From assembly GCA_910586595.1 (NCBI GenBank), contig CAJUJB010000013.1, positions 1 to 63,931 of the forward strand: DNA of 63,931 nt, in the 5' to 3' direction. Each line of letters starts with the position of its first letter. Within the stretch, counting starts at the first letter, position 1. The translations under genes and the position numbers were made by a program. This document shows positions 55,501 to 61,837 of the stretch, in pieces. The notes below the pieces were generated by a model. The model worked only from the letters and a program-made list of their open reading frames with translations, was not told the DNA's origin and did not search any database. The DNA comes from an uncultured Muribaculaceae bacterium. GTDB lineage: Bacteria > Bacteroidota > Bacteroidia > Bacteroidales > Muribaculaceae.

Positions 55501-55974
55501 CCTTATGGCTTGATAACATCACGTTGGGAACGTTTGAATGAAACAATCAGTCTTCAGGTCGATGTGCCCGGTGGTACGCAGGCTACGATTATTCTGCCAT
55601 CTGATGTTCATGTACGTGTGAACGGACTACCATTAACATCCTCTGCATGGCCTGATGGTATTGAGGGAGTCGAAACCGGAGCGGACGCGACTCGCATTAC
55701 CGTAACACATGGTTCTTGTAATATCGAATTCGATGATGCATCCGGATCAATTTCGGATGTAATCCAAGACAAGAGCCTTGAAATAGCATCCGTTCCACCT
55801 GATATGATCAGGGTGACAAGCGATAGAGACTGCACGCTCAATGTGGATGAAATCGATGGGCGACATATAGGCGCTATAGAGGTGACCTGCGGAGAGAAAC
55901 TCTATAAGGTCAAAAACGAACGACACAACGTACCGCGCATATTGATCATAGGAGGCAGAAAAATATTGCTGTAG
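52591..55974 (+). CDS. GH78 alpha-L-rhamnosidase with inserted discoidin-like domain
   Basis: An 1127-residue secreted enzyme (signal peptide ending near GHAA). The opening fibronectin-like domain (LEPTDLRVNYLASPLGIDRT, WKLLSD, RYRWRVRVWNSDGE) is typical of GH78. Residues about 145-305 are an insertion with discoidin (F5/8C) features: YVRIHATRLGL, ELQVLNGDKV, VDFTIDLGQEMIFDKIVIYP. The rhamnosidase N-domain and (alpha/alpha)6 catalytic domain follow, with the family motif DCPHREKLGW near 642-651 and EHWNMD late in the domain. It should cleave terminal L-rhamnose from plant or bacterial glycans, with the insert possibly aiding carbohydrate binding. Confidence 0.9.
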   Translation: MNMILKNLRAILTTEILLGAIAGHAALEPTDLRVNYLASPLGIDRTPVFSWKLLSDSSSAVQSAYQIEVTNENGVAVWDSGRISSERPFAITYEGIPLESCMRYRWRVRVWNSDGEECPWSEFDYFETALLDSSEWQAHWIEEDDESTCSVIYNLGENVKARYVRIHATRLGLPVKGENTYRLQLSELQVLNGDKVISEGKNVTNSASETYGTQWQDKYLTDGITIPSGNNYLGTTSKAFNTSTASVDFTIDLGQEMIFDKIVIYPRQDVPASSDSKLVANYPVDYSLISIDASGRESVLVTENNYPTPLMSTAPEKNPGAVIFAKTYNLGKQVRRARAYASGLGVFSLEVNGEKVTDNVLEPLQTDYNRSVIYSTYDITDHIGTDGQLRFAATVAGGMYDNPATERYSKINTIYGRKRFIMQALIEYEDGTSEILSTDGSWSVSESPTVFASWYGGEDFDATFSTYGWRQVRECISEVGELRARFSPALKVVEKWKAKDVWKLADGSYIVDFGTNIAGTYRFALSGEKGSKLRIYPCEVLSANGGHGQTNGSCGTPVYDCYTFAGIDSKENWGPEFVYHGFRYLQVFGLDKDVPRANDFEAHVISSAVAKTGNFECSNPLLNKIHEITLRAIDSNLYSTLTDCPHREKLGWLEVPGLLYNTLAYNYDISAWATKICHDCRVGQHPDGFVPGVVPEYPDFGEYWLGDPSWGGTAIMLPYRHYMNHGDKSIIHENYDMMKRLISYYETRIEDGLLSINSLGDWGAYDKSTSVQFVHNCVYYGLLCAMADMADAINEVDDAEGFRTIASRVKEKTNSRYYNDGLYDKGTQADYALPLYFGLVEDADKANVAARMAQAVIDNNGHLSTGEIALRPLILSLCEHGYGDLAMEMLTKTEYPGYGFFVEHGATSLPEHWNMDTASSSQNHCMMGHIEEWFYSVLAGIRPLEPAYRTFMINPFFSHALNYAGADVDTPYGLITSRWERLNETISLQVDVPGGTQATIILPSDVHVRVNGLPLTSSAWPDGIEGVETGADATRITVTHGSCNIEFDDASGSISDVIQDKSLEIASVPPDMIRVTSDRDCTLNVDEIDGRHIGAIEVTCGEKLYKVKNERHNVPRILIIGGRKILL

Positions 55975-55999
55975 AAATGCCTGCAAGTGGATATTGTTG

Positions 56000-56007
56000 T
56001 ATATTTG
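56000..56007 (+). promoter_or_regulatory. -7 element abutting the AraC gene start
   Basis: TATATTTG fits TAnnTTTG and ends 4 nt before the ATG at 56012, so the predicted start lies on or beside the ATG. It lies in the short gap after the rhamnosidase gene. Confidence 0.6.
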
Positions 56008-56011
56008 TACT

Positions 56012-56881
56012 ATGGAATCGATAAAGTATCTGCTTGCAAACGAACGAGACCAGCAATGGGGTCTATCGGTCAGCTCCATAGGTGCTGAACGCTTCGGCCC
56101 TGGAGATGCCTATCCTTCACCCAGGCATTCTGAATCATATTTATTCAGATCGAATGTCGGACGCGTTTTCGATGAGTATCAACTTGTCTACATTTCCGAA
56201 GGTGAGGGATTTTTTGAATCCGCGTCTGTCGCGCGTACAAAAATTGTTGCCGGCACCATGTTCCTCCTTTTTCCTGGAGAATGGCATACGTTCTCGCCCA
56301 CTCCGTCGGTTGGATGGACTCAATATTGGATTGGATTCAAAGGTGCCAACGTTGACCTTAGAGTAGAGAATCGATTCCTCAGCAAGAATTCCCCTATATT
56401 CCGTGTTGGTGTCAACGACATGATTATCCGACTTTACAACGAAGCAATCGAGGTAGCCCGTGGTGAAGTTTCATGTTACCAATTGTTGCTTGCAGGGATT
56501 GTGAACCATTTACTCGGGCTTATGTATGTGCTTGACCATAATTGTCGTTTCGAAGAAACAAATTCCGGCATTGCGGATAAGATCAAGAAGGCTCAAGTCA
56601 TAATGCTCGAATCCGTTTACGAGCCTGTAATGCTTCAGGATATTGCCTTACGTGTTGGCATGAGCTATTCATCCTTCCGACAGCATTTCAGGGAGTACAC
56701 AGGCTGCGGCCCCGCCTCATATTTAAGGAATCTAAGACTTGAGCGTGCCATGGAACTTATAACCAAGACATCGCTAACTTTAAAAGAGATTGCCTACACC
56801 TTAAACTTCAAATCACCGGAGTACTTCTCTCTCCAATTCAAGAAGGCTTTTGGTAGGAGCCCATCTGAATATCGCGATTGA
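56012..56881 (+). CDS. AraC-family regulator next to the rhamnosidase
   Basis: A 289-residue regulator from the ATG at 56012. The N-terminal cupin-like sensor (about 30-150) has GEGFFESA and GTMFLLFPGEWHTFSPTP, the pattern of sugar-responsive AraC proteins. The C-terminal double helix-turn-helix (about 190-288) has MLQDIALRVGMSYSSFRQHF and LKEIAYTLNFKSPEYFSLQF. The location 38 nt downstream of the GH78 gene suggests control of rhamnoside use in response to L-rhamnose or an oligosaccharide; that is inference. Confidence 0.9.
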   Translation: MESIKYLLANERDQQWGLSVSSIGAERFGPGDAYPSPRHSESYLFRSNVGRVFDEYQLVYISEGEGFFESASVARTKIVAGTMFLLFPGEWHTFSPTPSVGWTQYWIGFKGANVDLRVENRFLSKNSPIFRVGVNDMIIRLYNEAIEVARGEVSCYQLLLAGIVNHLLGLMYVLDHNCRFEETNSGIADKIKKAQVIMLESVYEPVMLQDIALRVGMSYSSFRQHFREYTGCGPASYLRNLRLERAMELITKTSLTLKEIAYTLNFKSPEYFSLQFKKAFGRSPSEYRD

Positions 56882-56992
56882 AATCATCAATCGCAGGAGG
56901 TTATGACTTAGCTCACACATAAGTTGAAAGCCCGGCTTGAAAATTCTAATTCAAAAAGGGGCGGCACCTCCCTCAAACAGAATTATAGTCCA

Positions 56993-57370
56993 TTATACGG
57001 TTATCTCAACAATATTTCCTTCCGGGTCAGCTATTACACTTTCGAAATAACCATCACCGGTTGTCCGTGCCTCGCCAATTATTGAGAAGCCGTCAGCCCT
57101 AAGCCTGTCGGTAAGTTCGATTATATGCGATTTGCTGCCGGTGGCGAAGGAGAGATGGGCCAAACCGAGTATTTCAGTTTTTCCCCTGTCCAAACCATCT
57201 TTGTGCATCAGTTCAAGACGGCTTCCATCCTCAAATGTGATAAAATAAGATGTGAAGCCTTTCAATGGGTTATGGTACAGTTCACCACTATTGCCATTGA
57301 AATACTCTGTGTAGAATGAGCGGAGAACTTCAAGATTCTCAGCCCATATCGCGATGTGATCAATTTTCAT
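56993..57370 (-). CDS. Glyoxalase/VOC-superfamily protein
   Basis: A 125-residue protein from the ATG at 57370, whose first bases overlap the acyltransferase stop (ATGA). It has the beta-alpha-beta-beta-beta repeat of VOC enzymes: an opening MKIDHIAIWAENLEVLRSFY, and later GLAHLSFATGS and SVIADPEGNIVEITV with likely metal ligands His5, His78 region and a C-terminal Glu. It could be a lactoylglutathione-lyase relative or another metal-dependent VOC enzyme. It is coupled to the membrane acyltransferase. Confidence 0.85.
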   Translation of the reverse strand: MKIDHIAIWAENLEVLRSFYTEYFNGNSGELYHNPLKGFTSYFITFEDGSRLELMHKDGLDRGKTEILGLAHLSFATGSKSHIIELTDRLRADGFSIIGEARTTGDGYFESVIADPEGNIVEITV

Positions 57371-58554
57371 TTCCGACGGTTCAGAAATTTGGCAGACAGC
57401 CATTCACGGAGAGGCATATCATATAGTTTCATGGATGCGTAAGCGAGTGCGATTGCCATGATAAAATAACAAATTCCCATGAAGATGTGGGTCGACACTG
57501 GGGCATCGGGATGCGTAGCGGCCCAAGACATTTGCACATATATCAGAGGATAATGCGTCACATATAGAGGATAGGAAATAGCGCCCAAGAATTTGCAGAC
57601 CCCTTCGTACTTTTCGCCAGCAAGAACGCTTCCGCGCCCCATCATGATTATCAAGGGGAAAACCAACAATATCGCGAAAATCTCATACAGGCCATTCATC
57701 CAAAAATTATTAGGATTGTCGCCACCTATACGCGGCATCACCAGTATCGCAGCCAATATAATCGAACTGATGATAAATCCATGACGCGATATGTGGATCT
57801 GCATTTTTGCAACCCGACTGATAACAAGTCCAATCAGGAAGGGGTAAGCAAGCCTGGAAAAACCGATGAGCAGTTGATCAGGAGTCAGACTCCATCCACC
57901 GATTATAGTGTAGGCGGCATAATCCCGGACATCAAGTACGCCGAATATATCTATATTGAGGCACACATTAACAACAAGTAACGCAGCTAAGCCAGCCAGA
58001 ACTATAAGTGTATGCAAGCGAAGGCGATGCAAAACTATTCCGTACAAGAAATTGGCGAGATATTCCCATAGGAGTGACCAGGTGGCACCATTGAGGGGAT
58101 TGAACTCCGCCCATCCTCGAATATCCCATGATTTCGGAATAGGCAACACCGTTCCTCCTATAATTGTCAGTAGCACCACTATCCACCACGGGGTCTGCAT
58201 AATTGGGCCAAACGCGGGATGATCTCCCTGCATATAAAATAACAACGCCCCGACTATAGTGCCAAAAATCAACATGGGCTGGAGGCGGATTATGCGACGC
58301 TTGCAGAAGTTTCCGAAAGTCATCCCTTGGCTCCAACGGCTGTCATAGGCATAACCGACAACAAATCCGGAGAGAACGAAAAAGAAGTCAACCGCGAGGT
58401 AACCATGGTTGAGCAGTTGATAGGGAACACCTTTGGAATATGTCTCCAACAAGTGGAAAATAACGACTATCACTGCAGCCACACCGCGCAGGCCATCCAA
58501 TATTTCATAACGTGGCTTGGCATCCACAGCCACGGGTGATAATAATACGCTCAT
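57367..58554 (-). CDS. Membrane O-acyltransferase, acyltransferase family 3
   Basis: A 395-residue integral membrane protein with about ten helices. The family opening YEILDGLRGVAAVIVVIFHLLE carries the conserved Arg and His, and FFFVLSGFVVGYAYDSR and the later SYPLYVTHYPLIY segments follow. These proteins O-acylate surface polysaccharides, peptidoglycan or lipids from acyl-CoA. The surface target is unknown. It is cotranscribed with the VOC gene. Confidence 0.9.
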   Translation of the reverse strand: MSVLLSPVAVDAKPRYEILDGLRGVAAVIVVIFHLLETYSKGVPYQLLNHGYLAVDFFFVLSGFVVGYAYDSRWSQGMTFGNFCKRRIIRLQPMLIFGTIVGALLFYMQGDHPAFGPIMQTPWWIVVLLTIIGGTVLPIPKSWDIRGWAEFNPLNGATWSLLWEYLANFLYGIVLHRLRLHTLIVLAGLAALLVVNVCLNIDIFGVLDVRDYAAYTIIGGWSLTPDQLLIGFSRLAYPFLIGLVISRVAKMQIHISRHGFIISSIILAAILVMPRIGGDNPNNFWMNGLYEIFAILLVFPLIIMMGRGSVLAGEKYEGVCKFLGAISYPLYVTHYPLIYVQMSWAATHPDAPVSTHIFMGICYFIMAIALAYASMKLYDMPLREWLSAKFLNRRK

Positions 58555-58575
58555 TATTAGTCTAATTTACGAGTA

Positions 58576-58583
58576 CAAAGTTA
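58576..58583 (-). promoter_or_regulatory. -7 element for the acyltransferase-VOC operon
   Basis: TAACTTTG on the minus strand, 21 nt upstream of the ATG at 58554. Confidence 0.5.
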
Positions 58584-58744
58584 CGAATATTCCTTTTATT
58601 TTTGCCCTCTCATATATAAAAATCCCCATACTTATGACCAAAATCAGAACGCTGAAAAGATAAAGATGGACTATGCCTTATTCGGCTCGAAATCCTTAGG
58701 CGAAATGCACCAGTGAAGTGAGCATATTTCTCGCTAAATTTCGC

Positions 58745-58752
58745 TAACTTTG
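58745..58752 (+). promoter_or_regulatory. -7 element for the tag gene
   Basis: TAACTTTG ends 24 nt before the ATG at 58777. It is preceded by two near-identical TCGCTAA units at 58731-58737 and 58741-58747. A TTG inside the element could open the frame further upstream at 58750, but I reject that start. Confidence 0.5.
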
Positions 58753-58776
58753 TATAACATTTTCAGAACCGCCACA

Positions 58777-59376
58777 ATGGAAGAATCTCATGAGCTGATA
58801 GAATTGGCACCGAAGCGTTGCCCGTGGTGCGGAGACGACCCTCTTTATGTAAAGTACCACGATGAAGAATGGGGCCGGCTTGTTACCGATGACCGGACGC
58901 TATTTGAGTACTTGACATTGGAAAGCGCGCAGGCCGGCTTAGCCTGGATTACGGTTCTGCGCAAGCGTGAAGGCTACCGGAAAGCCTTTCATGATTTCGA
59001 TGTTGTAAGGGTCGCCTCAATGACTGAAGAAGATGTTGAGCGCTTGATGAAGTTCGATGGGATAATACGCAATCGGCTTAAAATCAAATCAGCCATCTCA
59101 AATGCCCGACATTTCATAGAGATTCAGAATGAATTTGGCAGTTTCTACGCCTACCTCAGATCTTTTTTTCATGGTGATTTTCCTATTGTCAACCACCCGA
59201 AGTCTATGGAGGATATTCCAGTCACATCACCTGAGTCGGATGCAATAGGGAAAGATCTTAAGCGACGAGGTTTTAAATTCTTTGGTTCAACTATATGCTA
59301 CGCACACTTACAAGCCACTGGCTTTGTAGATGACCATCTTGTGGACTGTCATTGTAAATGTGCTCACCGTCACTAA
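58777..59376 (+). CDS. tag: DNA-3-methyladenine glycosylase I
   Basis: A 199-residue base-excision repair enzyme from the ATG at 58777. It has the Tag signature RCPWCGDDPLYVKYHDEEWG, with zinc-ligand Cys and catalytic Glu, and FEYLTLESAQAGLAWITVL. The C-terminal zinc ligands lie in DHLVDCHCKC. It removes 3-methyladenine from alkylated DNA. No operon partner is evident upstream; a small unnamed frame follows in phase. Confidence 0.95.
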   Translation: MEESHELIELAPKRCPWCGDDPLYVKYHDEEWGRLVTDDRTLFEYLTLESAQAGLAWITVLRKREGYRKAFHDFDVVRVASMTEEDVERLMKFDGIIRNRLKIKSAISNARHFIEIQNEFGSFYAYLRSFFHGDFPIVNHPKSMEDIPVTSPESDAIGKDLKRRGFKFFGSTICYAHLQATGFVDDHLVDCHCKCAHRH

Positions 59377-59400
59377 TAAACCCTAAACAACTTAAAAACT

Positions 59401-59589
59401 ATTAATCAAGCAACTCTACGTAAATTTGGAATAATTACATCAGCTTTACTCATCATCGGTTCTACCATCGGATTCTTTGTTTGTGAAGACAAGTTTTTGT
59501 CATATATGTATTTCACAGTCGGAGTGGTCTATCTTATTATTAATCTATTCTTCGCTAAGGCCAATGACAAGGAGAATCATCAGATATAA
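59401..59589 (+). CDS. Small two-helix membrane protein lacking an ATG start
   Basis: An open frame in phase with tag runs from 59380 to TAA 59587-59589. Its translation has a convincing membrane-protein character: INQATLRKFGIITSALLIIG is the first helix, then an FFVCEDKFLSYMYF turn, then VGVVYLIINLFFA as a second helix and a charged end (KANDKENHQI). There is no ATG before the first helix. ATT at 59401 is the most likely initiation codon if the gene is real, giving 62 residues. It could instead be the end of a truncated gene. Family unknown. Confidence 0.45.
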   Translation: MNQATLRKFGIITSALLIIGSTIGFFVCEDKFLSYMYFTVGVVYLIINLFFAKANDKENHQI

Positions 59590-59707
59590 AAAACTCGAGT
59601 GAGCAAAGCAATCCCCCGTGCAGCCCTCTCATCTATCGAATCGGTGTTGAGCATAAACTACTTGTAGAGAATAATTGTTAAAACAAGGAATCGCATATCC
59701 TTTTCAA

Positions 59708-60688
59708 ATGAATAAGCTCGACAATCCTATCTGCCGTATTCTCGGCACACAATATCCACTAATCCAGGCACCAATGAACTGGATTAATAATGCAGAAATG
59801 GTTGCAGCGGTATCTAACGCAGGCGCATTGGGGGTTCTTGGCCCCAATTCCGGTCCAAAAGTAATTGACGGCCGGAAGGTGCCGACAGAAGAACGTATCA
59901 GTTCCGAATTAGCACGGATACGCCAGCTTACCACAGCGCCCGTAGGCATAAATATTTTCTCGGCACATGATGAGGGTACGCGCGCGTACGCTATGAAAAC
60001 CATTGCCGCCAGCAAAGCCAATAATGTAAACATATATTGTGTTGTAGGCACTTTCGATGAGATAATATATCGGGCAATTAAAGAAGCCGGAGGAATAATT
60101 GTTCATCGCGAGCTCACCCCGACCATCGAATCTGCCCGCATGGCCGAAGAGCAAGGGGCCGACATTATTGTGGCTACAGGCATTGATGAAGGGGGTATGC
60201 TCCCCTCCAGTTGCATGGGTACATTTACTATAGTGCCAGCTATAGTCGATGCTGTAAAATCAGTGCCTGTGATGGCTGCCGGAGGAATCAATGATATCCG
60301 GGGAGTGCGGGCGGCGTTTGCCCTCGGCGCGCAAGGCGTTTATGTCGGAACGCGATTCATCGCTTCGAATGAGTGTCCTGCGGCTCAAGATGTCAAAGAA
60401 ATGATTGTTGCGGATAACGGCGAAGATATCATTGCCGTAGCTCCAAACGAACGTTCATTGCCAACGGCCGCGGCCATTGAATACAACCGTAGAATGGTTG
60501 CGGGAGAATCAGCTGAAACGATTCACAAAGAGATTATGGAACGTGGCGGTCTGGGCCGGGCAATGCTCTACGGAGATGTAACCAACGGTATTATCAGTGT
60601 CAATACCGGCATCTCAACAATCCGCTCAATCAAACCTGTAGCGGAAATTGTAGCCGAGCTGATGGCTGACTTTAGTGATAAGTCTTAA
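59708..60688 (+). CDS. Nitronate monooxygenase-like flavoprotein
   Basis: A 326-residue FMN-binding TIM-barrel protein from the ATG at 59708. It has the family opening ILGTQYPLIQAPMNWINNAEMVAAVSNAGALGVLG and the FMN phosphate site in VMAAGGINDIRGVRAAFALG and GAQGVYVGTRFIAS. The same fold serves 2-nitropropane dioxygenases and FabK enoyl-ACP reductases. I favour the nitronate monooxygenase side because FabK-specific context is missing, but the choice is uncertain. A nitroreductase-like gene follows. Confidence 0.85.
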   Translation: MNKLDNPICRILGTQYPLIQAPMNWINNAEMVAAVSNAGALGVLGPNSGPKVIDGRKVPTEERISSELARIRQLTTAPVGINIFSAHDEGTRAYAMKTIAASKANNVNIYCVVGTFDEIIYRAIKEAGGIIVHRELTPTIESARMAEEQGADIIVATGIDEGGMLPSSCMGTFTIVPAIVDAVKSVPVMAAGGINDIRGVRAAFALGAQGVYVGTRFIASNECPAAQDVKEMIVADNGEDIIAVAPNERSLPTAAAIEYNRRMVAGESAETIHKEIMERGGLGRAMLYGDVTNGIISVNTGISTIRSIKPVAEIVAELMADFSDKS

Positions 60689-60690
60689 GG

Positions 60691-60717
60691 CGCGCCCGAT
60701 AGTAGTTCCGGGGCGCG
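60691..60717 (+). terminator. G/C-rich hairpin after the flavoprotein gene
   Basis: CGCGCCC (60691-60697) pairs with GGGCGCG (60711-60717) just after the stop codon. No T-tract follows, so termination is uncertain. The rest of the 308-bp gap holds a -7 element at 60869 and no convincing gene. Confidence 0.4.
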
Positions 60718-60868
60718 AGAGCTGCGCACATAGGGAAGAAAGGAATTAGATTGCAACATTGACAATTAAGAATAGGTTTACAAGCCGATTGAATACGTGC
60801 GTTAGGTGGAAAATGAAGTGATTATTTAAAAAATCCAATAGGAAAGGTCTAATTTCAGATTTAATATG

Positions 60869-60876
60869 TAAATTTG
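60869..60876 (+). promoter_or_regulatory. Possible -7 element for the nitroreductase gene
   Basis: TAAATTTG fits the consensus, about 120 nt upstream of the ATG at 60997, a long leader by the standard of this window. Confidence 0.4.
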
Positions 60877-60996
60877 CCTCAGACATTATAGTATTGCAGA
60901 TTATCGATGCCAACTCACATATGCAACTGACACAAGCGAATATCAGCCGGGTAAAAATCGGCAGATGAAATGCTCTGGTAAAATTTAAATTGTTAA

Positions 60997-61758
60997 ATGA
61001 CTCTACACGAAGCGATAAAAGAACGAAAATCAGTGCGGACGTACACCGGGGAAGCTCCATCTTCTTCGATTATGTCACAAATACGTGAATTTGCTCAACA
61101 AGTTGGTTCGGTTCTTCCTAATAGACATGCTCGAGCGGTTGTGATTGACCGTGAAGTAGATGGGAAAATTGGCACATATGGCTTTATCCGTAAGGCTGCC
61201 GGCTTCGTAGCAATTGTCCAGAAAGGGAATGAGGCTCTCGATGCCGTAAATGCGGGAATGGCAGGAGAAAAATTAGTACTTCAACTTACTACAATTGGAA
61301 TCGGAACATGTTGGTTAGGAGGCACATTTTCACATGGAGAAGTTGCCAGAATGGTGAACCCTGAGCAAGATGAGCACATTGCAGCCATCATAGCATATGG
61401 GTATGCCGCCACTCGCGAATATATGGGCGCCCGTCTGATGGCCTCTCTTGTTGGAGCCCGTAAACGCAAACCATTTGAAAGTCTCTTCGAGGTTGATTCA
61501 AATTGCCAGTGCCACGCAGCCCTCGAAAGTATGCGACTCGCCCCATCTTCATCTAATAGTCAACCATGGCGCGTTGTAGAGCAAGGGGGTGACTTCCATT
61601 TCTTCTGTGTAGAAAAACGGAAGCTCAATCTGCTTGACATGGGGATTGGCATGTTCCATTTTGCCATCTGCGACTCAGCCGGGAAATGGATAATTGACGA
61701 AGGAGCCGCAGCTTTACGACCGGATTGGACTTATATTCTTACACGAAATTTAAAATAA
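60997..61758 (+). CDS. Nitroreductase-family flavoprotein (TM1586-like)
   Basis: A 253-residue protein opening LHEAIKERKSVRTYTG, the canonical FMN-phosphate-binding start of nitroreductases. A second half has LAPSSSNSQPWRVV and DMGIGMFHF, as in the internally duplicated TM1586-type family. It should reduce flavin-accessible nitro or quinone-like compounds with NAD(P)H. It follows the nitronate-monooxygenase-like gene by 308 bp, and a shared nitrogen-compound role is only a guess. Confidence 0.87.
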   Translation: MTLHEAIKERKSVRTYTGEAPSSSIMSQIREFAQQVGSVLPNRHARAVVIDREVDGKIGTYGFIRKAAGFVAIVQKGNEALDAVNAGMAGEKLVLQLTTIGIGTCWLGGTFSHGEVARMVNPEQDEHIAAIIAYGYAATREYMGARLMASLVGARKRKPFESLFEVDSNCQCHAALESMRLAPSSSNSQPWRVVEQGGDFHFFCVEKRKLNLLDMGIGMFHFAICDSAGKWIIDEGAAALRPDWTYILTRNLK

Positions 61759-61773
61759 CAATGTTTTTTATAA

Positions 61774-61815
61774 TTGAAGCCAGTTCACGACATTGCTACG
61801 TAAGTTGGCTTCGAA
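61774..61815. terminator. Inverted repeat between convergent genes
   Basis: GAAGCCA (61776-61782) and TGGCTTC (61806-61812) form a 7-bp stem with a long 23-nt loop between the nitroreductase and the convergent barrel gene. An A-run follows on the plus side. On the minus strand AATTATAAAAAACAT follows, so the terminator function is weakly supported. Confidence 0.35.
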
Positions 61816-61837
61816 GTTTAAAAAAGTAGTTTACTGA

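Noticed and set aside
58731..58752. TCGCTAA direct repeats before tag as an operator
   Set aside because: The two units overlap the -7 element and are short and AT-rich, so chance is a sufficient explanation.
60746..61060. Minus-strand hydrophobic frame upstream of the nitroreductase
   Set aside because: It overlaps the real start of the nitroreductase gene, and the hydrophobicity follows from AT-rich DNA; no promoter is seen on that strand.
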